A stretch of DNA of 64,000 nt from Pseudomonadota bacterium (GCA_023419375.1 JAEZYD010000023.1:13244-77243); one strand, 5' to 3'; positions 44,974-54,210 are shown, numbered from the stretch's first letter. Program-made: numbers and translations. The notes: a model not told the origin generated them from the sequence alone.

Positions 44974-45041
44974 TCCCATATCTCCTCCGGATCTGACCGG
45001 GGGAGAGTACAGCTGTTTGAGCCAGCCCTTAGGGCTGGCCG

Positions 45042-45107
45042 CAAGCGCCCTTGCACAAGGCCATGTTTTTCGCATGGCTGCGCCGCAGGGGCGCTTGTGT
45101 TTTTTTT
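45042..45107 (+). terminator. Terminator of the argA-argF transcript
   Basis: The arms CAAGCGCCC (45042-45050) and GGGCGCTTG (45089-45097), with an inner hairpin GCCATG/CATGGC, are followed by eight T. A smaller hairpin CCAGCCC/GGGCTGG lies just before at 45022-45038. Confidence 0.85.
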
Positions 45108-45475
45108 GTGGTGCCGCTCGCAGTCAAGGCCCTTGTTTGTTATCGTCGCGAGTAGCGCCGAAAAGTAATCTGGTCAGGTTTTGCCCACGTTTTCTAGAAA
45201 ATGCCCGTGTGACCAGACGGACATGCCCGTTTGGCTGGTCCGCAATTGGGCCATAAATCAGAACGTTAAAATATGAGCGATTTGCTATGAATTATTCTTT
45301 GAACACTCAATGTGGGCAAATTAATCAAATATGTTGACGCAAAAATGTACATAGATTAACTCTAGTAAAAATGGTGTGGTGAAAGAATGTAAGGAGGGAG
45401 TCTGTTTTTTTATGTTGTGAGGAAGTTATCAAGAGTGAAGTTTTTCACAACTCGCAATGTAGTGGGGCAAAGAAG
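45108..45475. other. Promoter region of the ech operon
   Basis: These 368 bases carry no gene. A plausible promoter is TTGACG (45334-45339) with TAACTC (45357-45362) at 17 bases. An imperfect dyad GACCAG/CTGGTC spans 45211-45240. The leader from the likely start point to echA is about 105 bases. Confidence 0.45.
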
Positions 45476-47431
45476 ATGAGTACACTTGTTTTTTGTTGTG
45501 TAGCACTGCCGTTTATTATGGCGCTTGTGCTGTATTTCACGCAAAGCAGCAGCGCTCGCAAGTTGATAGTGCCTGCAGCGGTCACAGTCATGGCGGTGGC
45601 AGCCGTGATCCTGGGCGCGAACGGCGCTTTTCGGCTTGAGATAGACACCATATTGGGTCTGTCTGCAGATTCTGTGTTCAGCGTGCTGGACTTGCTGTTG
45701 CTGGTTTACATTCTTGGCATAGGTTGGAAGCTGGGCAGCCGCCTGATTATGGGCATGACCCTGCTGCAACTGATTGGTCTGTTATACCTTAAATTCGTTC
45801 TTCCCGGGCATGAAGTGCCCATCACTGCCTTTGTGGCAGACGGCCTGTCGCTCATCATGGTGATTATCATCAGCGTGGTTGGCGGGCTCATTACCATTTA
45901 CGGCATGGGCTACATGGATCTGCACGAAGAGCATCTGCATCTGCGTGTTTCGCGCCAGCCCAGATTTTTTGCCATTATTTTCTGCTTCCTCGGCGCCATG
46001 AACGGCCTGGTGCTCTGCAACAACCTTTCATGGATGTTCCTGTTCTGGGAAATCACAACGCTGTGTTCCTTCATGCTCATAGGGCATGACCAGACAGACG
46101 AGGCCAAGGCCAATGCCCAACGGGCATTGTGGATGAACGTTCTGGGCGGCCTGGCCTTTGTTTCGGCCATGCTGTTCATTCAGAAGAGCCTGGGCACGCT
46201 TTCGACCGAGCTCGTGCTGCAAAAGATGACCTCTCTGGACGTAAAGAACACGGCCATCCTTTTGCCTTTTGCCTTCTTCTGTCTGGCGGCCTTTACCAAG
46301 TCGGCGCAGGTTCCCTTCGAAAGCTGGCTGTGCGGCGCAATGGTTGCGCCAACGCCAGTTTCGGCCCTGCTGCACTCGGCTACCATGGTCAAGGCGGGCA
46401 CCTACCTGCTGTTGCGCATGGCCCCGGCCTTTGCGGGAACCACCATGTCCACCATCGTGGCCCTGTTCGGCGCATTTACCTTTGTGGCCACATGTATTCT
46501 TGCGGTCAGCCAGAGTAATGCAAAAAAGGTTCTGGCGTATTCCACAATCGCCAACCTCGGGCTTATCATCGCCTGTGTGGGCATCAATACAGCTGCATCC
46601 ATGATGGCGGCAACGACCATCATCATTTACCACTCCGTATCCAAGGGCCTGTTGTTCATGTGCGTCGGCGCCATTGAACAGCGCATCGGCTCGCGCGATA
46701 TCGAAGACATGCGCGGCCTCTATGGCATAATGCCCCGCACGGCCATTATCACCGTGATTGGCATTTTCACCATGATGCTGCCGCCCTTTGGCATGCTCAT
46801 AGGCAAGTGGATGGCCATTGAAGCCATTGCCCGCGCCACCCAGGCCATGACGCCCATCGTTTTCTTTGTGGCGCTTGGCTCGGCCTTTACCGTGCTCTTC
46901 TGGGCGCGCTGGGCCGGTGTGCTGGTGTCGTCCTCCAAGATGCACGAGCACGCTGCTCATGGTAATCCCAAGCCCTCGGTCATGTTTGCGCTGCGTTCGC
47001 TGTGCGGGCTTGCCGTTGTGTTTTCGTTCATTTCGCCCATGGTGTTGAAGACCTTTGTGGAGCCTTCGGTTTCGGGCGTTTACGCGCGCTTCAATTTGCA
47101 GATCGAAGGCTTCATCCCCGGCGCCAACCTGACCGGCGCAGAAGGCTATGTGTGGATTTACCTGCTGTTCCTTCTGCTTGGTCTGGGCGTGTGGTTTGCA
47201 TGGCGAGAGGCCCGCAGAACACCCGAGTCTGCCCATGCGCAGCCCTACTTCTCGGGTCTGGCGGCAGAAAAGAACGGCGTGATCGGCTTCAAGGGCCCCA
47301 TGAATGCCTTTGAACCCGTGCGTGTGGCCAACTTCTATCTTTGCCAGTATTTCGGCGAGAGCAAGATCACGCGGGCCATCGACATGATTTCCATCGCATT
47401 CCTGGTCGTTCTGGTAGGAGGTCTGCTGTAA
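45476..47431 (+). CDS. echA: Ech hydrogenase membrane subunit EchA (NuoL/MrpA-like antiporter type)
   Basis: A 651-residue, multi-helix membrane protein related to NuoL of complex I, thought to move protons or sodium when the enzyme couples ferredoxin oxidation to H2 formation. Key text: FLFWEITTLCSFMLIG (conserved Glu), LPFAFFCLAAFTKSAQVPFESWLCGAMVAPTPVSALLHSATMVKAG (lysine and histidine of the broken helix), and VLAYSTIANLGLI. Length is typical of EchA. A weak AAAGAAG precedes the ATG at 45476. Its TAATG end overlaps the echB start by one base. It is the first of six genes in the order A-B-C-D-E-F. Confidence 0.93.
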   Translation: MSTLVFCCVALPFIMALVLYFTQSSSARKLIVPAAVTVMAVAAVILGANGAFRLEIDTILGLSADSVFSVLDLLLLVYILGIGWKLGSRLIMGMTLLQLIGLLYLKFVLPGHEVPITAFVADGLSLIMVIIISVVGGLITIYGMGYMDLHEEHLHLRVSRQPRFFAIIFCFLGAMNGLVLCNNLSWMFLFWEITTLCSFMLIGHDQTDEAKANAQRALWMNVLGGLAFVSAMLFIQKSLGTLSTELVLQKMTSLDVKNTAILLPFAFFCLAAFTKSAQVPFESWLCGAMVAPTPVSALLHSATMVKAGTYLLLRMAPAFAGTTMSTIVALFGAFTFVATCILAVSQSNAKKVLAYSTIANLGLIIACVGINTAASMMAATTIIIYHSVSKGLLFMCVGAIEQRIGSRDIEDMRGLYGIMPRTAIITVIGIFTMMLPPFGMLIGKWMAIEAIARATQAMTPIVFFVALGSAFTVLFWARWAGVLVSSSKMHEHAAHGNPKPSVMFALRSLCGLAVVFSFISPMVLKTFVEPSVSGVYARFNLQIEGFIPGANLTGAEGYVWIYLLFLLLGLGVWFAWREARRTPESAHAQPYFSGLAAEKNGVIGFKGPMNAFEPVRVANFYLCQYFGESKITRAIDMISIAFLVVLVGGLL

Positions 47432-48282
47432 TGCTCACCATCTTCAGCGCTATCGGCGGGTTGATCCTGTCGCCCCTGGTGGGCGGCCTGCTTACCGGCC
47501 TGGATCGCCGGATCACGGCGCGCCTTCAGTCGCGCCTTGGGCCGCCACTGCTCCAGCCTTTTTACGACATCTTCAAACTGCTGGGCAAACAGCCCCAGGT
47601 TACCAATGCCTGGCTGGTGTTCAGCGCGTACATCACGCTGATTTCATCGGCGCTTGCCCTGCTGATTTTCTTCATGGGCGGGGATTTGCTGCTGCTGTTC
47701 TTCGTGCTCACAGTGGGCGCGGTGTTTCAGGTGGTGGGCGCGGTATGCGTGCCTTCGCCCTACAGCAACGTGGGCGCGCAGCGCGAGCTGTTGCTCATGC
47801 TGGCCTATGAGCCTATTCTGATCCTGGTGTTCGTTGGCTTTGCCATGTGCACGGGTTCGTTCTCCATCGCCGCAGTATTCCAGCTCGAGCAGCCGTTGCT
47901 GCTCAAGATGCCCCTGCTGTTTCTGGCGCTGGGTTACGCCCTGACAATCAAACTGCGCAAGTCGCCCTTTGATATCGCGGCCTGCCACCACGGCCACCAG
48001 GAACTGGTGCGCGGCGTGCAGACCGAGTATTCCGGCCCGTACCTTGCGCTGATTGAAATTGCCCACTGGTTTGACCTTGTGCTCATTCTCGGGCTGTGCG
48101 CCATGTTCTGGCACACCAGCTTTGTGGGAATGGCCGTACTTGTGGGCGCCTCGCTGTTTACGGAAATTCTTATCGACAACATCACCGCCCGTCTGACGTG
48201 GCAGTGGATGGTGCAGAAGAAGTCTCTGCTGCTCGGCATGGGCCTGGCCCTGGTTAATCTTTTATGGCTGTACGTGGCGTAA
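47431..48282 (+). CDS. echB: Ech hydrogenase membrane subunit EchB (NuoH-like)
   Basis: A 283-residue membrane subunit related to NuoH, the part that links the soluble arm to the antiporter module. It has about eight helices with the family segments GLDRRITARLQSRLGPPLLQPFYDIFKLLGK, PYSNVGAQRELLLMLAYEP and IKLRKSPFDIAACHHGHQELVRGVQTEYSGPYLALIEIA (conserved charged residues). The ATG at 47431 overlaps the echA stop and is preceded by AGGAGG. It ends 12 bases before echC. Confidence 0.94.
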   Translation: MLTIFSAIGGLILSPLVGGLLTGLDRRITARLQSRLGPPLLQPFYDIFKLLGKQPQVTNAWLVFSAYITLISSALALLIFFMGGDLLLLFFVLTVGAVFQVVGAVCVPSPYSNVGAQRELLLMLAYEPILILVFVGFAMCTGSFSIAAVFQLEQPLLLKMPLLFLALGYALTIKLRKSPFDIAACHHGHQELVRGVQTEYSGPYLALIEIAHWFDLVLILGLCAMFWHTSFVGMAVLVGASLFTEILIDNITARLTWQWMVQKKSLLLGMGLALVNLLWLYVA

Positions 48283-48294
48283 GGAGGCCGGAAT

Positions 48295-48855
48295 ATGGGT
48301 TTCGTCGACAATATGATCAAGCGGAGCCGCCTGAAGTCTCCGTGGATAGTTCATTTTGACTGCGGTTCCTGCAACGGCTGCGACATCGAGGTGCTGGCCT
48401 GTCTGACGCCCATGTATGACGTAGAACGTTTCGGGGTGGTCAACGCGGGCAACCCCAAGCATGCCGACGTACTGCTGGTTACAGGCACGGTGAACCACCG
48501 CAACCAGCATGTGCTCAAGCAGATATACGAACAGATGCCTTCGCCCAAGGCCGTGGTTTCCATCGGAGCCTGCAACCTTTCCGGGGGCGTGTTCAAGGAT
48601 ACCTATAATGTGCTGAACGGCGCGTACAACATCATTCCTGTTGATGTGTTCGTGCCCGGCTGCCCGCCCAAACCCGAGGCCATCATTGACGGCGTGGTGC
48701 AAGCCCTTGGCGTGCTCAAGGCCAAGATGGGCCTTGGCCCCGAGCCTGTGCCCACCTTTATGCCGGGCGATGAGGACGGCACTCCCGAGATGACGCCGCA
48801 GGCGGAGTCCGCGCCGGAAGAAGCCCCCGACAAGCCACAGCAAAACGCGGGTTAA
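48295..48855 (+). CDS. echC: Ech hydrogenase small subunit EchC (NuoB-like, [4Fe-4S])
   Basis: A 186-residue small subunit that carries the proximal [4Fe-4S] cluster next to the NiFe site. Candidate cysteine ligands: FDCGSCNGCDIE (Cys23, 26, 29), GACNLSGGVFKD and VPGCPPKPEAIIDG. LLVTGTVNHRN is the NuoB-type turn. The C-terminal 40 residues, rich in Pro, Glu and Ala, form a flexible tail not seen in shorter homologues. It follows echB by 12 bases with a GGAGG site. Confidence 0.95.
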   Translation: MGFVDNMIKRSRLKSPWIVHFDCGSCNGCDIEVLACLTPMYDVERFGVVNAGNPKHADVLLVTGTVNHRNQHVLKQIYEQMPSPKAVVSIGACNLSGGVFKDTYNVLNGAYNIIPVDVFVPGCPPKPEAIIDGVVQALGVLKAKMGLGPEPVPTFMPGDEDGTPEMTPQAESAPEEAPDKPQQNAG

Positions 48856-48873
48856 CCCGGAAAGGATAGAGCC

Positions 48874-49350
48874 ATGTTTTTTGAAGCCAAGGAAGTGACG
48901 CCGCAAACGCTGCTTTCAGAAGTGCAGCAGCTTGCCAACGCCAAATACCGTTTTGTGACCATGTCGCAGACCGTCATGGACGAAAACACGCTGCGGCTTT
49001 TCTATCACTTTGACGTAAATCTCACCATGTCCGACCTGCGCCACAACGCCGAGCTGTGCGTGTGGGAACCCACGGACGCCAAGGGCATGGTGCATCTGCG
49101 CATGGATGTGAACAAGAACGACGCCATCCCCAGCATCACGCCCGTATATTTCTGCGCTGTGCTCGTAGAGAACGAAACGCAGGATCAGTTCGGGGTGCAT
49201 TTTGCTGATCTGCCCCTGGATTATCAGGGGGCCATGTATCTGGAGGGCGAAGTCACCCACGCGCCGTACTTTACCATGACCACGGTCCGGCGGCCCGCCG
49301 CCAAGGCCGAGGCCGCCAAGGATGACACGGCCAAAGGAGAGAAGGCATGA
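48874..49350 (+). CDS. echD: Ech hydrogenase subunit EchD (NuoC-like)
   Basis: A 158-residue soluble subunit in the position and size of EchD, related to the NuoC 30-kDa subunit. The pattern ANAKYRFVTMSQTVMDENTLRLFYHFDVN and VENETQDQFGVHFADLPLDYQGAMYL (NuoC-like ELxDxFGVxF) is visible. The tail (about 135-158) is Ala/Lys-rich. It probably helps to position EchE and EchC rather than carrying a cofactor. Its ATGA end overlaps echE by four bases. Confidence 0.88.
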   Translation: MFFEAKEVTPQTLLSEVQQLANAKYRFVTMSQTVMDENTLRLFYHFDVNLTMSDLRHNAELCVWEPTDAKGMVHLRMDVNKNDAIPSITPVYFCAVLVENETQDQFGVHFADLPLDYQGAMYLEGEVTHAPYFTMTTVRRPAAKAEAAKDDTAKGEKA

Positions 49351-50429
49351 GCAACCGCACAACCGTGATTCCTTTCGGGCCGCAGCATCCCGTACTGCCC
49401 GAACCGCTGCACATCAAGTTTGTGGTGGAAGATGAAACCGTGGTCGGGGCCGTGCCCCAGCTTGGTTTTGTCCATCGCGGGCTTGAAAGCCTCGTGCGGC
49501 TCAAGGACTACAATCAGATGGTCTTTGTGGTCGAGCGCATCTGCGGCATCTGCTCGTGCATTCATGCCAACTGCTACTGCAACGCCATTGAAGACATGAT
49601 GGGCATTACAGCGCCGCCGCGCGCGCAGTTTTTGCGGGTTATCTGGTCAGAACTGCACCGGATACACTCCCACATGCTGTGGCTCGGCCTGTTTGCCGAC
49701 TCGTTTGGCTTTGAAAGCGTGTTCCAGCAGTTCTGGCGCATCCGCGAGCATGTCATGGACATCTGCGAAGCCACGGCGGGCAACCGCGTTATCCTTTCGG
49801 TCAACGTGGTTGGCGGTGTGCGCCGCGACCTCAGCCCCGATCAGATCCGCTGGATGCATGGCCGTCTGGACGAGCTGGAAAAGGGCATGCGCGAGCTTAC
49901 CCGCACCATGCTTGACGACTACACCGTGCAGGAACGCACGCGCGGCATCGGCTACCTGAGCAAGGACGACGCCCGCCTGCTTGGCGCCGCCGGCCCCACC
50001 CTGCGCGGCAGCGGTTGGGAAATCGACGAACGCATGCACGGCTACGCCGCCTACAAGGATCTCAACTTCATTCCTGTGGTTGAGAATGACGGCGACTGCT
50101 ACGCCCGTTCCAAGGTGCGCTTCTATGAAGTGCTGCACTCCATAGAGCTTATCCGCGAAGCCTTGAACCGCCTGCCCGAGAGCGAGCTGACCGTCAAGGT
50201 CACCGGCAATCCCGAGGGTGAATCGGTCTTTCGTGTGGAGCAGCCCCGCGGCGAGCTGTTCTACTACATCCGGGCCAACGGCACCAAGAATCTGGAGCGC
50301 ATGCGCGTGCGCACGCCCACCTTTGCCAACGTGCCGCCCCTGCTGCACATGCTGCCGGGCTGCAAACTGCCCGACGTGCCGGTTATCGTGCTGAGTATCG
50401 ACCCGTGCATCTCCTGCACAGAGAGGTAG
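49347..50429 (+). CDS. echE: Ech hydrogenase large subunit EchE (NiFe site, NuoD-like)
   Basis: A 360-residue large subunit with the [NiFe] active site. The L1 motif RICGICSCIH gives Cys66 and Cys69. The C-terminal motif DPCISC gives Cys354 and Cys357 and ends in TER three residues later, with no cleavable extension, as known for Ech-type enzymes. Retention of all four cysteines separates it from complex I NuoD. It works with ferredoxin to make or consume H2 at the membrane. It starts in the echD stop and ends three bases before echF. Confidence 0.97.
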   Translation: MSNRTTVIPFGPQHPVLPEPLHIKFVVEDETVVGAVPQLGFVHRGLESLVRLKDYNQMVFVVERICGICSCIHANCYCNAIEDMMGITAPPRAQFLRVIWSELHRIHSHMLWLGLFADSFGFESVFQQFWRIREHVMDICEATAGNRVILSVNVVGGVRRDLSPDQIRWMHGRLDELEKGMRELTRTMLDDYTVQERTRGIGYLSKDDARLLGAAGPTLRGSGWEIDERMHGYAAYKDLNFIPVVENDGDCYARSKVRFYEVLHSIELIREALNRLPESELTVKVTGNPEGESVFRVEQPRGELFYYIRANGTKNLERMRVRTPTFANVPPLLHMLPGCKLPDVPVIVLSIDPCISCTER

Positions 50430-50432
50430 CCC

Positions 50433-50816
50433 ATGTATATGCTCCCAAACGTGCTGCGCAATCTTTCGGGCAAGCCAGCCACGCGGCTGTATCCTCTGGA
50501 AGAGCGCGAACCCTTCCCCGCCTATCGCGGCGTGATCACCAACGAGGTTGAAAAGTGCATATTCTGCAACTCCTGCGCACGAGTATGCCCAACCGATGCC
50601 ATTACCGTGGATGCAAAAGCCGGAAAGTGGAATTATGATCCCTTCCTGTGCGTGTACTGCTCCGCGTGTGTGGAAAAGTGCCCCACAAAATGTCTGCATC
50701 AGGAGCCAGTGCATCGCAAACCTTCCATCAGCAAGTTTGTAGTGCACCGCACCGGGACCCCGCGGGTCAAGAAAGCCAAGGCCGAGGCCAAGGGCGGGGA
50801 AGACACGGAAAAATAA
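50433..50816 (+). CDS. echF: Ech hydrogenase ferredoxin-like subunit EchF (2x[4Fe-4S])
   Basis: A 127-residue subunit related to NuoI. Two [4Fe-4S] motifs, CIFCNSCARVCPTDAI and CVYCSACVEKCPTKCL (about residues 43-84), carry electrons between ferredoxin and EchC. A basic, Lys-rich tail follows (VKKAKAEAKGGEDTEK). It is the last gene of the operon and is followed immediately by a strong terminator. Confidence 0.95.
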   Translation: MYMLPNVLRNLSGKPATRLYPLEEREPFPAYRGVITNEVEKCIFCNSCARVCPTDAITVDAKAGKWNYDPFLCVYCSACVEKCPTKCLHQEPVHRKPSISKFVVHRTGTPRVKKAKAEAKGGEDTEK

Positions 50817-50820
50817 CTGA

Positions 50821-50856
50821 AAAAGCGAAGGGCCTGCAAAGGCCCTTCGCTTTTAC
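50821..50856 (+). terminator. Terminator of the ech operon
   Basis: A perfect 14-bp stem, AAAAGCGAAGGGCC (50821-50834) and GGCCCTTCGCTTTT (50841-50854), with a 6-base loop; the T run is part of the stem. It lies four bases past the echF stop. Confidence 0.9.
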
Positions 50857-51023
50857 CAAACCTTGCTTTCTGATTTACCCTTGAGGTGACATCGCCAACA
50901 CTCTCACCCCGTTTATTTGCCGGACGGGGCAGGGCGGCGCGGTTTTCCGGTTATGGAGATCCGCGCCGCCTTTTGTGTTTGCATGGCTATCTCCACCAGA
51001 ACCGCAATACTCTGATTACCCCG

Positions 51024-51518
51024 TCACGCTCCGATTTGCGCGCACTGGGGGCATATGCCGGTCAGTTCCACGGTGTCGCCCTGTAGCTGAAAGCCCTGCT
51101 GCTGCATGGTGGAAAAGATGGTCTGATACAGCGCGGGATTGTCTACCTCCCGGCTCTTGCGGCAACCGGGGCATACCAGCATGAACACTGGCGCATGAGG
51201 CTCCTGGCAGGCTTGCGCGCAGGCCACAAAGGCATTGAGCGATCCGATCTTGTGCACAAGGCCCTGATTGAGCAGAAACTCAAGCGTCCTGTAGACGCTT
51301 GCAGGCGTGAGGGCCTTGGAGGATTTGCCGCGCAGGGCATCAAGAATGTCATAGGCCTTAACGGGTTCCTGAGCCTGTTGCAGATAGGCAAGCACCATGC
51401 GCCGCAGGGGCGTAAGCCGCAGATTGGACGCCACGCAGGGGGTGCCTGCGGGGCACGATGGCGTGTCCTGCCGACAATAGGCAGATTCAGCCTGATCAGT
51501 TGTTTTCGTCTTCCACAT
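51024..51518 (-). CDS. zur: Fur-family regulator, probably Zur
   Basis: A 164-residue Fur-family repressor. The winged-helix domain covers about 30-95 (LRLTPLRRMVLAYLQQAQEPVKAYDILDAL, then TPASVYRTLEFLLNQGLVHKI). The dimer domain has two CxxC pairs, Cys116/119 (VCPGC) and Cys156/159 (ICPQC), the structural zinc site. The N-terminal 28 residues have three more cysteines. The ATG at 51518 lies inside the DUF3299 gene (23-base overlap), so it is the last gene of the zinc operon. The Zur-box match upstream of the operon and the zinc-type neighbours favour Zur over Fur; the sequence alone would not decide. Confidence 0.82.
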   Translation of the reverse strand: MWKTKTTDQAESAYCRQDTPSCPAGTPCVASNLRLTPLRRMVLAYLQQAQEPVKAYDILDALRGKSSKALTPASVYRTLEFLLNQGLVHKIGSLNAFVACAQACQEPHAPVFMLVCPGCRKSREVDNPALYQTIFSTMQQQGFQLQGDTVELTGICPQCAQIGA

Positions 51519-52134
51519 AGGGTTCCACCGCCTCAGCCTTGATGCGGTACCCCGCATCGCCGATGTCGCTTTCTGTTTTTTCGATTTCAAGCTTTCCATA
51601 AACCCATACGGTGTCCATCATCTGTATGCCGCGTGGTTTGTCCAGGGTGACGTAGATGATCTGGTTGGCCGGGGGCGGCGGCACATGAATGCACGCGCCG
51701 AAATAGGGAACCAGCAGAAATTCGGCCAGTTCATCGCCGCCCAGAAAATCAAGCGGAGCCACAAATCCGGCTATGCGCACCAGCTTGCCGCTCAGCGTCT
51801 TATTGGCGGGCGCGTTGCTCCACATGGCCTGAAATTCTTTCAGGGCTTTGTCCGCTCTGGGGTCGTCGTCGCTGAACTTGTCAAAATTGAACTTGTCAAA
51901 AACTTTTGCGGGATTCCATGATGGCGGAATCAGCTTGTCCCAGGTGATTTCAGTGTATTTTCCGCTCTTTTTCGCGGCAGCGGCAGTGTCCGCATCCTCG
52001 CGCGAGGGCTGCCAGTGTTCGATTTTTTGCCGCTCGTAATCGTCAGTCAGGGCAAGGGCTGTTGCGTTGTGCATGCCACACAGCAAGGCTGCCAGCATGC
52101 AGAGGATGCGCCCTGTGGACGAGGCCGTGTTCAT
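51496..52134 (-). CDS. DUF3299-family exported protein of the zinc operon
   Basis: A 212-residue protein with a signal peptide (about 1-29, GRILCMLAALLCGMHNATALA). The core RIAGFVAPLDFLGGDELAEFLLVPYFGACIHVPPPPANQIIYV is the DUF3299 signature; its single Cys-x-His could bind a metal. The role is unknown, but DUF3299 genes accompany DUF2796 zinc-uptake operons. It begins 15 bases downstream of the permease gene and overlaps the regulator gene. Confidence 0.82.
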   Translation of the reverse strand: MNTASSTGRILCMLAALLCGMHNATALALTDDYERQKIEHWQPSREDADTAAAAKKSGKYTEITWDKLIPPSWNPAKVFDKFNFDKFSDDDPRADKALKEFQAMWSNAPANKTLSGKLVRIAGFVAPLDFLGGDELAEFLLVPYFGACIHVPPPPANQIIYVTLDKPRGIQMMDTVWVYGKLEIEKTESDIGDAGYRIKAEAVEPYVEDENN

Positions 52135-52148
52135 GGCAGGTTCCTTTA

Positions 52149-53420
52149 TTATACAGAGGCGTTGAGGCCGTCAGCCAGACTCATGCGGTAGGCCCGCCAT
52201 GCCGGGATAAGCCCGGCAACAAAACCAGCGGCCACAATCCCGCCAAGCAAGCGCCATTCGGCGGCTGTGGGCAGCGTGAGCGCAAGGTTCAGCCCATAAC
52301 CCGAAGCCAGCATCGGGCCAAACGCGGCCAGCAGGGCGGCCAGGGCCGCAGTGCCCGCCAGAGCGCCCGTGACGACCAGCAAGGTGCTTTCAAACGACAA
52401 CAGAGCCACAATATCCAGAGGGCTGGCCCCTGCCGCGCGCAGCACGGCCAGCTCGCGCCGCCGCTCGCCCAGCCCTGCCAGAATGGCGGCCACAAGGCCA
52501 GCGAGGCCAGCCACCGTTACCAGCCAGGAGAGGACGCGCAAAGCATTTTCGCCCGAGCGCAGCAGGCTCCACAGCTGATCCAGCGCTACCCCAGGCATAA
52601 CGGCCATGAGGGCCTCCTGCTGGTCGGCGTTGATCTCCCTTTGCGCGGCAAAAACGCGGGCGCGGTTTTTCAGGCCAACCAGCACAGCCGTAATGCTCTT
52701 GGGTGCGAGGCTGAACTTGGTTACCTGATCTGGCCGCACATGAAAACCCGGCACAGGCGCGCCGCCCTGCCAGTCTATGTGGATGGCCTCCATGGCGGCA
52801 AGACTGATGTACAAAGCCCGATCCACAGGCGTGCCTGTGGGCGCAAGAATGCCGCAGACCGAAAAAGGTTTATCCGCATGCTGGGCAAGGTGGGCGCTGC
52901 CCGAGCCGTGGCTGAGCACCAGCCTGTCGCCCGGCCTGTAGTGCTCTTTGCTGGCAACCTCCGCCCCCAGCACAACATCAAAGATGCCGTCAAAAGGCGC
53001 GCCCTGCGCAAATTGCAGATGCATGCGCCTGCTGTATTGGTACTGGGTAAAAAAATCGCCCGTAGTGCCCACCACGGCAAATCCTTTGTGCGAATCGCCG
53101 AGCGAAAGGGGAATTGTCCAGGCCACGTCCTTGCGCTGGGCAATGCGCTGGGCGCTGTCCCACCCCATGTTGTTGGTGGCTTTGCCCATATGGAACACGG
53201 CATAGAGCAGCAGTTGCAACTCGCTGCCGCGCGCTCCCACCACCAGATCCGTGCCGGAAACTGCCTGAACAAAATTATCGCGTACCTGAGTGCGTACACG
53301 CTCCATACCAAGCAGCAGGGTGGTGGAAAGCGCGATGGAAAAAACCACAAGACTCAAGGTTCCCCGGCGGTTCCAGGCGCTCGACCAGGCAAGCCCCAAC
53401 AAAAAGCGCCAACGGCTCAT
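52149..53420 (-). CDS. FtsX-like ABC permease of the zinc operon
   Basis: A 423-residue permease with one N-terminal helix (about 20-35), a large periplasmic domain (about 45-270) and three C-terminal helices (about 280-300, 325-350, 385-410). This is the MacB/LolC/FtsX topology. GERRRELAVLRAAGASPLDIVALLSFESTLLVVTGALAG is the cytoplasmic coupling loop and helix. Such permeases do mechanical work in the envelope rather than classical substrate import, so the link to zinc is through operon context. It overlaps the ATPase gene by four bases. Confidence 0.86.
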   Translation of the reverse strand: MSRWRFLLGLAWSSAWNRRGTLSLVVFSIALSTTLLLGMERVRTQVRDNFVQAVSGTDLVVGARGSELQLLLYAVFHMGKATNNMGWDSAQRIAQRKDVAWTIPLSLGDSHKGFAVVGTTGDFFTQYQYSRRMHLQFAQGAPFDGIFDVVLGAEVASKEHYRPGDRLVLSHGSGSAHLAQHADKPFSVCGILAPTGTPVDRALYISLAAMEAIHIDWQGGAPVPGFHVRPDQVTKFSLAPKSITAVLVGLKNRARVFAAQREINADQQEALMAVMPGVALDQLWSLLRSGENALRVLSWLVTVAGLAGLVAAILAGLGERRRELAVLRAAGASPLDIVALLSFESTLLVVTGALAGTAALAALLAAFGPMLASGYGLNLALTLPTAAEWRLLGGIVAAGFVAGLIPAWRAYRMSLADGLNASV

Positions 53421-54205
53421 GCGGTTTCCCCTTGCTGGATTGTCCCTGTGTTGGCCTTGCTGGCATCGGCAATGTTAATCTCTGCCAGTCGAACCTGACG
53501 TTCAAAAAAATCCGCCAGAGACAGGTCGTGGCTGACAAACAGCAGGCTTGATCCGGCCTCGGCGCTTTCGCGCAGCAGCAGATGCAGAAAATCCGCCCGC
53601 CGTTCCGCATCCAGCGCGGAGGTGGGTTCGTCAGCCATGACCAGCGGCGGCGACCCCACAAGGGCGCGGGCGGCGGCAACCCGCTGCTGCTGCCCTACGG
53701 AAAGGCGGGCCACGCTTTTGCGCCACAGTTCCGGCCCAAGGCCAAGACGCTCAAGCAGACGTTGGGCGGATTGCTCCGGGCTTCCATCCTTTTCCGTTGC
53801 CCTTGTGGCGCGTTTGGGCGAAAAGCGGCAGGGCAGCAGCACATTGTCCAGCATGGAGAGATGCGGAACAAGATTGAACTGCTGAAATATCAGGCCGATG
53901 GTGTCGCCGCGAAAGGAATCTCTGGCGAATCTGGGCAAAGCGTCCACACGAGTTCCGTTGACGCGCACACTGCCGGAAGTTGGTTGCAGTATTCCAGAAA
54001 TAAGGCTGAGCAGGGTGCTTTTGCCCCCGCCGCTGGGGCCGGAAAGAAAGACCGTCTCCCCCTTGCCCACGCAGAACAGGGGAATACGCAGGGTTTCTTC
54101 TTGTTGGCCGGGCCAGCAAAAGGTGCAGTTTTCAAGCAGGACTGCCTGCTCGCCCGCATTTATGCTGCAAGGCGCTTGCGGCAGTGTTGGCGTAGCGGAA
54201 TTCAT
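53417..54205 (-). CDS. ABC ATPase of the zinc operon (LolD/MacB type)
   Basis: A 262-residue ATPase partner of the FtsX-like permease. Walker A GPSGGGKST, Q-loop IFQQFNLVPHLSMLDNVLLP, signature LSVGQQQRVAAARAL and Walker B VMADEPTSALDAE. H-loop VSHD. The Q-loop wording is that of LolD/FtsE ATPases. The ATG at 54205 lies 6 bases from the upstream stop; an in-frame GTG at 54217 is possible. It is coupled to both neighbours. Confidence 0.88.
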   Translation of the reverse strand: MNSATPTLPQAPCSINAGEQAVLLENCTFCWPGQQEETLRIPLFCVGKGETVFLSGPSGGGKSTLLSLISGILQPTSGSVRVNGTRVDALPRFARDSFRGDTIGLIFQQFNLVPHLSMLDNVLLPCRFSPKRATRATEKDGSPEQSAQRLLERLGLGPELWRKSVARLSVGQQQRVAAARALVGSPPLVMADEPTSALDAERRADFLHLLLRESAEAGSSLLFVSHDLSLADFFERQVRLAEINIADASKANTGTIQQGETA

Positions 54206-54210
54206 GGGAT

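Noticed and set aside
46028..47236. Minus-strand frame of 402 codons antisense to echA
   Set aside because: His/Gly-rich composition is typical of the reverse complement of a membrane protein gene; echA is certain.
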